Positions 42,070 through 50,464 of a stretch of 64,000 nt of DNA are shown in pieces (the stretch's first letter is position 1; the number at the start of each line of letters is the position of its first letter). This DNA comes from Papillibacter cinnamivorans DSM 12816 (GTDB lineage Bacteria > Bacillota > Clostridia > Oscillospirales > Oscillospiraceae), in contig NZ_FWXW01000005.1 of the NCBI RefSeq assembly GCF_900176335.1, forward strand, positions 124,001-188,000. Direction: 5' to 3'. The position numbers and the translations under genes were made by a program. The notes beneath the pieces were generated by a model that worked only from the letters and a program-made list of their open reading frames with translations, did no database searches and was not told the origin of the DNA.

Positions 42070-44955
42070 TTATTCGTCGTTTTCCTTTTTCTTTTTGAAG
42101 CCCAGGACGGCGCCGGTTCCGGTCATCATCATGCCGAGAATCGCCAGGGCTGAAGCTGTGGAAATCCCGTCGGTCTTCGGCAGAGTATCCGTATCGCCGG
42201 CGACGCCGCTTTTATCGTCCGTTGCGCCCAGGACTCCGGTGCTGGGAGACGGAGCGGGAGGCGGAGAAGAGGGCGGCGGTGTCGTAATCTCCTTCGTGTT
42301 GGTGAAGGTCACCTCTTTGTCTCCGTTCATATAGCCCGAAGCGTTCGCTCCCGCGACAGTCACGCCCGCGCTCGCCGCAATGCTGAGGGTATAATCCTTG
42401 GAATCCGTCTCCGTTGCGGAGAAGCCCGTTCCTTCCAGAATGTTCTGGAAGACCACCGCGTCGCCGCCTCTCAGCGTAAGGGAAGTCGTCCCGGAGGTCA
42501 CGGCGACCGGCGTACCCTCGTTCACGGCATAGGACACGCCGTAGTAATTGGCAAGGGTTACGCTGAAGGAGAAGGTATCCGCCGTAGAAGCACCCGTTCC
42601 TTCGATTGCCTTGGCAACCGTCAGATCATAATATCCGGGAGGAGGCGGCGGGTTCGACGTATAGGTGTTGGTAAAGGCAACCGTTTTGTCCGCCACGTAG
42701 TAGATGCCGTCGCCCTGCAGTGCCGTGAAGGTTCCGGACGTGGGATCGCCGCTGGTGGAGGTGCCGGCGGCTCCCTGAGCGTTGGTCTCCGTCACGGTAT
42801 AAGCGGTGCCGGCCTGGATATTGTAAAACTCGATCCATTCACCGTTGCTCAGGCTAAAGGTGAAGGTCACTCCCGATTCGTCCGCGTCGTCGGTATATCC
42901 GAGATTCAGGACATTGGAGTTGGATTCGTAGGAGTAGTCCGTATTCATGCCCTTATCAAAGGTCACTCTGAACACGAACGGGCTGCCGTTCCACAGGGAC
43001 GTGGTCCCCGCCACCGTCTTGCTGACGGTCAGCGTGCCGGGGGTGGGCGGGATTACCGTATAGGTATTGGTCACCACAACAACGGGGTGCTGCGTGATTG
43101 CTGTCACCGCTCCCTGATAGTTGCTGGAAAAAGCGGGTGTGCCCCACCCTGCGCCCGTCACGGATTCCGAAACCACATATGCAGTGTCCGCCGGGATATT
43201 GGAGAAGATCACGGACGCGCCGCCCGCCAGGTAGAATTCATATACGCCAGATCCCTCTGCGGTTTCGGTAAAGCTCTTGTCATTGGTAATATCCTTCAGG
43301 CCCGTTCCTGTGAAGGTCACCTTGATCAGATAGCCGCCGGCGGGAACCGTTGCCGCATTGGTGTTTACCACCTTGTTTACCGTCAATCCATAGACAGGAG
43401 GAGGCGGAACCACCGTATAGGCGTTCGTCACCGTCACCGTCGGATTCAGGTTGTCCGCCGCGATGCTTCCCGTGTGCGAAGTACTGTTGTCAATGATGCT
43501 GACCTTACTCCATCCGGTGCCCGTCACGGATTCCTCTACCGTATATGTGGTGCCCTGCGGGATGTTGGAGAAGGTCACCGACTCATCCTTCGCCAGATAA
43601 AATTCATATACGCCCGGCATGGCCACAGAATCGACGGTTTTAACGGTCAGGCCCTTATTGTTGGTGATGCCCTCCACCGTTTCGGGGAAGGTCACCGTGA
43701 TCAGATAACCGCCGGCGGGAACCGTCGTTTCGCTTGTGTTCACCGCCTTGGTCACCGTCAGCGTACCTTTGGACGGCTGCTGCGGATCGTATAAGTTGGT
43801 TATCGTCACCACCGGGTTCAGGTTCTCTGCCGTTATGCTGCCGCTGCTGTTGCTTGAAATACCCGTCATGCTCCAGCCGGCGTCTGTTACGGACTCCTCC
43901 ACTTTGTATGCGGTACCCTGCGGGATATTGGAGAAGATCACCGATGCGCCGCCCGCCAGATAGAACTCATATACGCCCGAGCCGGTGGTTGTTTCGGTAA
44001 AGCCCTTATCGTTGGTAATGCCCGTGACAGTCCCGGGGAAGGTCACCGTGATCTGATAGCCGCCGGCGGGAACCGTTGTCCCCTCGCTGGCGTTCACCGT
44101 TTTCGTCACCGTCAGCGTACCGGGGGTGGGGGGCGGAACCACCGTATAAGCGTTGGTCACCGTCACCGTCGGACTCAGGTTCAGCGCCGTGACGGTTCCC
44201 GCATTGACGGTGCTGTTGTCAGCAATGCTCACCTTGCTCCAGCCGGTGCCTGTCACCGATTCGTCCACCGTATACATGGTACCCAGCGGAATGCTGGAGA
44301 ATTTCACCGACGTGCCGCCGGCCAGGTAAAATTCATATACACCGGAGCCGGGGCTCGTTTCAGAAAAGCTTTGGTCGTTGGTAATGCCCGTGACGGTCCC
44401 GGTGAAGGTCACCGTGATCCGATAGCCGCCGGCGGGAACCGTCGTCCCCTCGCTGGCGTTCACCGTTTTGGTCACCGTCAGTGAACCTGTGGGTACCATC
44501 GGCATATACAGCCCGACATGACTCACGTCTTTACCGCCGATCGTATAGCTGCCTTTTGGAAATTCCGTCGTGGGCGTCTGGTTGATCGTCACCGTAAACT
44601 CGTACTGGGAATCGCCCGGCATATACGTTGCACCGCTGAATGAGTCCGCTCTGATAATGAATATCTCACCATCAAGATAGTTTTTAACGCTGTCGTCGGA
44701 CGCGCGGATCCTTGCTTTTATGGTTGCGTCCGAGTCCGTAATCGCGCCGGACACCCAAACGAAAGCTCTCGTCGCCTGCTTGAATAATACGATATTCGCA
44801 AATTCCAAAGAATGCGTTCCTGTTGAAGGATCGCCGACACCGGTGCCTGCGGAAGTATACGGAGCAACTACTGCGGTGGCCACCCCTCCCAGATACGCGG
44901 ACAGCATAAGTGCCGTCAGGAGCAGCGCCAGATACGATTTCAGTTTCTTTTTCAT
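42070..44955 (-). CDS. LPXTG-type wall-anchored repeat protein (DUF5979-like repeats)
   Basis: 961 aa. Signal peptide (1-36), N-terminal globular part (to about 140), then six tandem modules of about 95-110 residues. Each opens with a variant of 'LTVTKTVN', contains 'VPAGGY.ITVTF' in the first four, and ends near 'VTVTNAYTVVPPP'. The C-terminus has a sortase motif LPKTD (925-929), a hydrophobic helix and a KKKKENDE tail. It is a likely surface adhesin or stalk covalently attached to peptidoglycan. The Asp at motif position 5 departs from LPXTG, suggesting a non-housekeeping sortase, none of which is in the window. Its leader contains a c-di-GMP riboswitch. Confidence 0.92.
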   Translation of the reverse strand: MKKKLKSYLALLLTALMLSAYLGGVATAVVAPYTSAGTGVGDPSTGTHSLEFANIVLFKQATRAFVWVSGAITDSDATIKARIRASDDSVKNYLDGEIFIIRADSFSGATYMPGDSQYEFTVTINQTPTTEFPKGSYTIGGKDVSHVGLYMPMVPTGSLTVTKTVNASEGTTVPAGGYRITVTFTGTVTGITNDQSFSETSPGSGVYEFYLAGGTSVKFSSIPLGTMYTVDESVTGTGWSKVSIADNSTVNAGTVTALNLSPTVTVTNAYTVVPPPTPGTLTVTKTVNASEGTTVPAGGYQITVTFPGTVTGITNDKGFTETTTGSGVYEFYLAGGASVIFSNIPQGTAYKVEESVTDAGWSMTGISSNSSGSITAENLNPVVTITNLYDPQQPSKGTLTVTKAVNTSETTVPAGGYLITVTFPETVEGITNNKGLTVKTVDSVAMPGVYEFYLAKDESVTFSNIPQGTTYTVEESVTGTGWSKVSIIDNSTSHTGSIAADNLNPTVTVTNAYTVVPPPPVYGLTVNKVVNTNAATVPAGGYLIKVTFTGTGLKDITNDKSFTETAEGSGVYEFYLAGGASVIFSNIPADTAYVVSESVTGAGWGTPAFSSNYQGAVTAITQHPVVVVTNTYTVIPPTPGTLTVSKTVAGTTSLWNGSPFVFRVTFDKGMNTDYSYESNSNVLNLGYTDDADESGVTFTFSLSNGEWIEFYNIQAGTAYTVTETNAQGAAGTSTSGDPTSGTFTALQGDGIYYVADKTVAFTNTYTSNPPPPPGYYDLTVAKAIEGTGASTADTFSFSVTLANYYGVSYAVNEGTPVAVTSGTTSLTLRGGDAVVFQNILEGTGFSATETDSKDYTLSIAASAGVTVAGANASGYMNGDKEVTFTNTKEITTPPPSSPPPAPSPSTGVLGATDDKSGVAGDTDTLPKTDGISTASALAILGMMMTGTGAVLGFKKKKENDE

Positions 44956-45020
44956 ATGTCTCCCCTCCTAATGATAACGTCCAATGTCCTTGGTTTCCAA
45001 TTTCTTATCCTTTTTGAAAC

Positions 45021-45066
45021 AAAAAACCGCATAAAATCGTGAGAGAATGCTCACGCTTTCATGCGG
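45021..45066 (-). terminator. Riboswitch expression-platform terminator
   Basis: Minus strand CCGCAT..CGTGAG-CATTCT-CTCACG..ATGCGG followed by TTTTTTG, directly after the aptamer and about 65 nt before the surface-protein start. Its 5' arm abuts the aptamer's 3' end, so ligand binding can switch it. Confidence 0.8.
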
Positions 45067-45067
45067 C

Positions 45068-45160
45068 CGGACTGTCTTTCACCTGCGGATTGACCGCAGT
45101 ATGAATCAGACTCCTAAGCTTTGCGTCCCTGCCTTTCGGCAGGTTTGCCTATTCGTATGT
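45068..45160 (-). ncRNA. c-di-GMP-I (GEMM-I) riboswitch aptamer
   Basis: On the minus strand the core reads GGCAAACC-TGCC-GAAA-GGCA-GGGACGCAAAGC, the diagnostic GEMM-I pattern with GAAA tetraloop on P2, followed by a TAGGAGTCTGA joining segment and a second arm with stem TGCGG/CCGCA. It senses the second messenger c-di-GMP and controls the terminator at 45021. The 3' boundary is approximate because the P3 arm is less canonical. The remainder of 44956-45379 is AT-rich leader and promoter DNA. Confidence 0.85.
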
Positions 45161-45379
45161 AATCCCATTGGGTTATTTTCCCGGTTTTGTGGACAATACC
45201 AAAATTCGGCTGATTATTACATTTTCACCAATTATTTATGTATTTTGTGGATATTTTTAGATGTATTGTACAATTATAATATCATACATCCCGAATCCTG
45301 TCTACTCTCTTCTTTAATTTTCCCTGAAATAGCAAGGCGTCCGGTCCCTGAAGGAGCCGGACACCTCTGCTTATTCTGT

Positions 45380-46504
45380 TTATTCCACCGGAGAGGATAC
45401 GCAGGCGGGGTACTGCTCCCTGTCCCACTTGTAGCTGTTTTCCATCTCATCGTCGGACCGCATCAGGAACCATTCGCTCCCCTGCAGGTCCCCCATGGCT
45501 GTGTCCACATGATAATACCGCCCGTCCAGCTCCACGATGTTCCAGAAGTGCTCTGCTCCCTTGACCGTCCCCTGCACCACCTGACAATCGATCCCCGCGG
45601 CGGAGCACAAAAGCCGGAAAGCCAGGGCATAACCCTCGGAAAGGGCCTTCCCCTCCACCAGTGCGCCGTAAGCGTTATAGGCGTTGTTCTTGACGAAACC
45701 GGGCTGGGCGGAAGCCTTTTCCGTCCCGGTATCGTATTCCGTCGCGGCAATCAGGATGTCATAGAGGTCGCCGACCTTCTTCTCATCCGTCATGGGGGAA
45801 AGCCGCGATACCATTTCCCAGGCCTCCGCCGCTGTCTGTTCCTTCATCTTTTCCAGCACGTCCGCATCCAGGGGATAGGTCAGCCGGATCTCCACCACCC
45901 GCTGGGTTCCGCTGTCGGGATACAGACTCACGGTGACTTCCGGCATGCCGAAGGCCGCCTGGGGGGAATCGTAATACGCGCTTTTCACCAGGGCCTGAAT
46001 GTAAGACTCGTCCTCGGTAAAATAGGTAATGCGCAGGGCCAGCTCAGGGCCGAATTTAAGAAGGACAGTCTGGATCTCCTCCCGGATGGCGCTGCTGCCC
46101 GTGGCATTCTTTACCGCGCGGATCTGCTGGGCGTCCCGCCGGTAGCTGATTTTCACGGAGACCTCGTAATAGGACATGATCCGGTCATACTCGCTGGTCA
46201 TATAATCCACGGCATAGGCCCCCAGGGGATCGTCCCGGGTGACCTCCAGGCAGGCGGCCGCAACATCCGCGTCCACATCCCCCTGGTAGTCGTACAGCCG
46301 GATCTTCCCCTCTTCGGAGGCCTCCGAAACCAGATATAATATGGCGTTGACCAGCTCCTGATAATTGCCGGCCCGGAGAACGGAGGACTCCTCCACATAC
46401 TGCTCGGCATGAGGCTCCACGGACAAGGTGTTCCGGTCCAGCAGCGAGCATCCGGAAAGGGGAACGGCAAGGAGCAAAACCAGGCAAAAGACCCGCTTTT
46501 TCAC
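45380..46504 (-). CDS. Transglutaminase-like lipoprotein with Ser at the usual Cys position
   Basis: 374 aa from GTG 46504 (AAGGGGGAAACAG upstream). Lipobox 'PLSGC' (Cys19). The C-terminal transglutaminase-core fold is clear: 'KALSEGYALAFRLLCSAAGI', 'EHFWNIVELDGRYYHVD'. His319 and Asp334 of the triad are present, but the position normally held by Cys (usually GxCxGYA) is Ser289 (codon 45640-45638, TCC). The protein may thus be a binding or scaffold protein, or a Ser-nucleophile hydrolase. The N-terminal 200 residues are unassigned. Extracellular, membrane-tethered. Confidence 0.82.
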   Translation of the reverse strand: MKKRVFCLVLLLAVPLSGCSLLDRNTLSVEPHAEQYVEESSVLRAGNYQELVNAILYLVSEASEEGKIRLYDYQGDVDADVAAACLEVTRDDPLGAYAVDYMTSEYDRIMSYYEVSVKISYRRDAQQIRAVKNATGSSAIREEIQTVLLKFGPELALRITYFTEDESYIQALVKSAYYDSPQAAFGMPEVTVSLYPDSGTQRVVEIRLTYPLDADVLEKMKEQTAAEAWEMVSRLSPMTDEKKVGDLYDILIAATEYDTGTEKASAQPGFVKNNAYNAYGALVEGKALSEGYALAFRLLCSAAGIDCQVVQGTVKGAEHFWNIVELDGRYYHVDTAMGDLQGSEWFLMRSDDEMENSYKWDREQYPACVSSPVE

Positions 46505-46593
46505 CTGTTTCCCCCTTTCCCGCGGAAAGCGCCCGCCCTCCGCGCCGTTTCGTATGTACCTTATTTTTGGAAAACTGTGAGTCCCTTTCGGAA

Positions 46594-47190
46594 TCAGAAG
46601 CCCAGGTTTTCCCGGATAAGCACGACCTCCATAAGCTGGGTTTTGCTCATCCTCTTCCATAAAACCGACATCCCGTTGCAGATCCTGCCGGAGCTCTGGC
46701 AGTCGTAGCATTTGTCTGCCTTGACGGTGCAGGGCGTTCCCGTATTCAGCCGCCGGGCGTTGAGAGGAGCGGCAACGTTTTTTGCCCGCCAGACGGCGCT
46801 GTCGTAATCCGGGGTGATCTTATTCATCCCCACGATGAAGAAAATCCGCTTATGTCCATAGAGCATGGAGGCAATCCGGTTGCCCGCCCCGTCGATGTTC
46901 ACGATCTCCCCGGTCTCGGCTATGGCGTTGGCCGAGGTGAGAAAGACCTCCGAAACCTGCGCCTCGGGAGGAACTGCAAAATTGGGCTGTTTCCAGTGCC
47001 AATACACCTTGTTGTGGGTCACCAGCCTGTCGTAAAGGCCCATGTCCCGGATGGTGACGGAGCCGCCGATGCCCACGTCGGTCCCGTCTATGGCCTTGTC
47101 CAGATAATCCATAGCCTCCGCCGCACTGCTGAATTCCCGATAGGAGAATCCGTTTTTCGTCAGGTTCTTCTGTAATTTTTCCAGATCCAT
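46594..47190 (-). CDS. LUD-domain (LutC/YkgG-like) protein
   Basis: 198 aa. 'VGIGGSVTIRDMGLYDRL', 'VFLTSANAIAETGEIVNIDGAGNR' and 'IFFIVGMNKIT' are hallmarks of the LUD (DUF162) family related to lactate-utilisation LutB/LutC. A C-terminal 'CYDCQSSGRIC' could ligate metal. Standalone versions like this are common in Clostridia, with unknown role. The start follows CTGGAAAAA-type sequence. It lies 89 bp upstream of the lipoprotein gene on the same strand. Confidence 0.85.
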   Translation of the reverse strand: MDLEKLQKNLTKNGFSYREFSSAAEAMDYLDKAIDGTDVGIGGSVTIRDMGLYDRLVTHNKVYWHWKQPNFAVPPEAQVSEVFLTSANAIAETGEIVNIDGAGNRIASMLYGHKRIFFIVGMNKITPDYDSAVWRAKNVAAPLNARRLNTGTPCTVKADKCYDCQSSGRICNGMSVLWKRMSKTQLMEVVLIRENLGF

Positions 47191-47231
47191 GTTTTACTCC
47201 TTTCCCCGCGCGGGCGGTGTCAAGCCGCACG

Positions 47232-48101
47232 CTACATCTTGTCATAACTGCCGAACCCCGAGCCGAGCACCTCGTGGGCCTCGCACACGATCATGAAGGC
47301 GTCCGGGTCGATGGATTTGATGAGATTTTTCAGGTCCACGATCTGTCTGCGCTTGAAGGCGCAGAGAATCACATTTTTGCTGGCGCCGGTATAGGTTCCC
47401 TTGCCGTAGAGAATCGTGGCCCCCCGGTCCAGGTCATCCCGGATTGCGGCGGAGAGCGCCTCGGACTTATCGCTGATGATATAGGCCACCTTGGCGTAGT
47501 CCATGCCGTAGAGCACCGTGTCCAGCACCATGGAGCTGATGTACAGGGCGATGATTCCGTAAAGGGCGCTGTTCACCTTCTGAAAGACCAGGGCAGCCGC
47601 CGTAATGACCACGATGTCCAGGATAAGCATCAGCCGCCCCATGGGAAGATAGGCAAATTTCAGCCGCAGCAGCCGGGCGACGATGTCGCTGCCTCCGGTG
47701 GTTGCCCCGTTTGCAAAGATTACTCCCAAAGACAGGCCCAGAAAAACGCCGCCGTATATGGACGCAAGAAGCGGTTCCATGGGCTGGAAGGTATATGCGG
47801 AAGCGATGAGGTCAATGAGGACGGAGCTGAGGGCCATGGTGAACAGAGAGCTTATGAGAAACCTTCCGCCGATGATTCGCCAGCTCACGATAAACAGGGG
47901 GATATTGAGAATAATGATTAATACGCCCACGGGCGGAACACCCAGCAGAGCGTTGACAATCATGGAAATACCGGTCACGCCGCCATAGGCGATGCCGTTG
48001 GGCACAAAAAACCAGTCGAAGGCCACGGCGTAGAGCGCCGACGCGGCAATGAGCCAAACCGCCGTTACCGCCAGTTTTCGCGGGTTATTGAGGCGTTTCA
48101 T
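47232..48101 (-). CDS. YitT-family (DUF161/DUF2179) membrane protein
   Basis: 289 aa from ATG 48101 (GAGGGATACGTC upstream). Five to six membrane helices with 'GGVTGISMIVNALLGVPPVG' and 'GATTGGSDIVARLLR', then a cytosolic DUF2179 domain ('GATILYGKGTYTGASKNVILCAFKRRQIVDLKNLI', about 215-250). Function unproved. The LUD gene starts 41 bp downstream. Confidence 0.9.
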   Translation of the reverse strand: MKRLNNPRKLAVTAVWLIAASALYAVAFDWFFVPNGIAYGGVTGISMIVNALLGVPPVGVLIIILNIPLFIVSWRIIGGRFLISSLFTMALSSVLIDLIASAYTFQPMEPLLASIYGGVFLGLSLGVIFANGATTGGSDIVARLLRLKFAYLPMGRLMLILDIVVITAAALVFQKVNSALYGIIALYISSMVLDTVLYGMDYAKVAYIISDKSEALSAAIRDDLDRGATILYGKGTYTGASKNVILCAFKRRQIVDLKNLIKSIDPDAFMIVCEAHEVLGSGFGSYDKM

Positions 48102-48190
48102 GACGTATCCCTCGGTTCCTTCCTCCGCCGGGCGCTCCGGAAAACCCGGGCTCCCATCATCTATACCGGCGGCGCAAAGGACCGCCGGAC

Positions 48191-50431
48191 TCATTCAAAG
48201 AGATCCAACTGTTTGTCCCCGCTGTCCTGCTCCTTCAGCAGAGCGCCCGCGGCGGGAAGGCTGCGGACCCGGTAGCGGGCAATGTTCACGATACCGGAAG
48301 ACTCCGCCGGAAGCACCTTGTCCAGCGAATACTTGGGTTTCAGGGTCATAACGCCCACCCCCAGGGTGGTACGGGTGGTCTTGGGAGCCAGGGCGGCGGT
48401 GCTGAAAATGAGAGCTCTCGGTTCGGTGGAATACACCGCCAGCTCCGTGTCCTCCGCAAGCTTCAGAATGCATACCAAGGGGCTCTTGTCGGAATAGGCC
48501 CCGGTGAGCCTTCGGCGGTTGGAGACGGTCCTGTATTCCGCAAGGGCGATCCTTGCCGCCTTCCCGTTTTTGAAGAAGAAAAGAAGGCTTCCCGAATAGT
48601 CCCCGGACGGGCAGAGGAAGGCCACGCTCTCCCCCTCGTCCATTCCCAGCTTGGAGGGCAGGTAATCTCCCAAAACGGAGGCCTTGGAATCTTCAAACTC
48701 GTTCAGCCGCGCCTTGTAAACCTGCTGCCGGTCGGTGAAGACCAGGATCTCCTCCCGGTTGGTGCACTCGTAGGAGAGGCGGGGGCCGTCGTCCTGCTTG
48801 TATTTCTGTTCCCCGCTCATCCGGAGGGACAGGGGGGTGATTTTTTTGAAGTACCCTTCCCGGGACAGGAAAAGGTGAACGGGATAGTCGGGCGTCTCCT
48901 CCTCCGCGGCCGCCGCGGGCTCGTGATCGTATACGATCTCCGTTCTGCGGGGTACGGCGTATTTTTTCATTACGTTCTGGAGCTCGTCCACAATGATCTT
49001 TTTCACCCGCTGGGGTTTTTCAAGGATATCCTCCAGCTCGGCGATTTCGCCCTCCAGGGCGGCGGTCTCCTCCACCCGTTTGAGGATGTACTCCCGGTTG
49101 ATATTGCGCAGTTTGATCTCGGCCACATACTCCGCCTGGACCTCGTCGATACCGAAGCCGATCATCAGGTTCGGCACCACCTCGGCCTCTTCCTCGGTCT
49201 GGCGGATGATCTGGATCGCCCTGTCGATGTCCAGGAGGATCTTTTTCAGGCCCTTTAACAGATGGAGTTTTTCCTTCTTCTTTCCCAGTTCATAGTATAC
49301 TCTTCTGCGGACACAATCAATCCTCCAGGCGGTCCATTCCTCGAGAATTTCCTTCACTCCCATGACCCGGGGCGTCCCGGCGATGAGAATGTTGAAATTG
49401 CAGGAGACGTTGTCCATAAGGGGGGTCTTCTGCATCAGCTTCTGCATGAGCTTTTCCGGGTCGGTTCCGCGCTTCAAGTCGACGGTGAGCTTGAGCCCGC
49501 TTAAATCGGTCTCATCCCGCATATCCGCGATCTCCCGGATCTTTCCCTGTTTAATGAGCTCGGCGACCTTGTCCATCACGGCCTCCACCGTGGTGGAATA
49601 GGGAATCTCGTAGATCTCGATCATATTTTCCGTCTTCAGGTACCGCCAGCGGGAACGGAGGCGGATGGAGCCCCGGCCGGTGCGGTACAGCTCCGCCAGG
49701 GCTGCGTGATCGTATAAAAGCTCCCCGCCCGTAGGAAAATCCGGCGCTTTGAGGGTGGCGAACAGATCGTGTTCCGGATTTCTGAGGTACTCGATCTCGG
49801 TTTGGCAGACCTCCCCCAGGCTGAAGCCGCACATGGAGCTGGCCATGCCCACGGCAATCCCCTGGTTGGCGCTCACCAGAACATTGGGAAAAGCGGTGGG
49901 CAGAAGGGTCGGCTCCTTCATGGAGTTGTCGTAGTTGTCGGCAAAGTCCACGGTATCCTTGTCGATATCGCGGAAAAATTCCCCGCAGATGGAGTCCAGC
50001 CGGACCTCGGTGTACCGGGAAGCGGCATAGGCCATGTCCCGGGAATAGACCTTGCCGAAGTTGCCCTTGGAATCCACCAGGGGATGAAGCAGAGCCCCAT
50101 ATCCGCGGGACAGGCGTACCATAGTCTCATAGATGGCGGCGTCCCCGTGGGGGTTTAATTTCATGGTCTGGCCCACCACGTTTGCCGATTTTGTGCGGTT
50201 TCCCCCCAGAAGGTTCATCTTGTACATGGTGTACAGGAGCTTCCGATGGGAGGGCTTGAGCCCGTCAATCTCGGGGATGGCCCGGGAAACGATGACGCTC
50301 ATGGCGTAGGGCATGTAATTGACTTCCAGAGTCTCGGTGATGGGCTGTTCCATCACCCGGGCGGAAAGCCCTTCCACGCCGGGCATGGAGCGCTTCGGCT
50401 CCGCCCGGGAATCGCTTTTCTTTTTCGCCAT
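48191..50431 (-). CDS. parC: Type IIA DNA topoisomerase subunit A (ParC/GyrA family)
   Basis: 746 aa from ATG 50431; the ATG 9 nt earlier overlaps the GAGG site. Breakage-reunion domain: 'MPYAMSVIVSRAIPEIDGLKPSHRKLLYTMY', active-site Tyr in 'ASRYTEVRL', 'SANQGIAVGMAS'. The C-terminal beta-pinwheel is short and lacks a clear GyrA box, favouring a topoisomerase IV-like enzyme. Pairs with the ATPase subunit gene 33 bp upstream. Confidence 0.88.
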   Translation of the reverse strand: MAKKKSDSRAEPKRSMPGVEGLSARVMEQPITETLEVNYMPYAMSVIVSRAIPEIDGLKPSHRKLLYTMYKMNLLGGNRTKSANVVGQTMKLNPHGDAAIYETMVRLSRGYGALLHPLVDSKGNFGKVYSRDMAYAASRYTEVRLDSICGEFFRDIDKDTVDFADNYDNSMKEPTLLPTAFPNVLVSANQGIAVGMASSMCGFSLGEVCQTEIEYLRNPEHDLFATLKAPDFPTGGELLYDHAALAELYRTGRGSIRLRSRWRYLKTENMIEIYEIPYSTTVEAVMDKVAELIKQGKIREIADMRDETDLSGLKLTVDLKRGTDPEKLMQKLMQKTPLMDNVSCNFNILIAGTPRVMGVKEILEEWTAWRIDCVRRRVYYELGKKKEKLHLLKGLKKILLDIDRAIQIIRQTEEEAEVVPNLMIGFGIDEVQAEYVAEIKLRNINREYILKRVEETAALEGEIAELEDILEKPQRVKKIIVDELQNVMKKYAVPRRTEIVYDHEPAAAAEEETPDYPVHLFLSREGYFKKITPLSLRMSGEQKYKQDDGPRLSYECTNREEILVFTDRQQVYKARLNEFEDSKASVLGDYLPSKLGMDEGESVAFLCPSGDYSGSLLFFFKNGKAARIALAEYRTVSNRRRLTGAYSDKSPLVCILKLAEDTELAVYSTEPRALIFSTAALAPKTTRTTLGVGVMTLKPKYSLDKVLPAESSGIVNIARYRVRSLPAAGALLKEQDSGDKQLDLFE

Positions 50432-50464
50432 ATCATCCATCCTCGCAAATTGAATCTGAGTACA

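Noticed and set aside
42600-44500. Regularly spaced DNA repeats resembling an array
   Set aside because: They are about 300 bp apart and encode in-frame protein modules, so not a CRISPR array.
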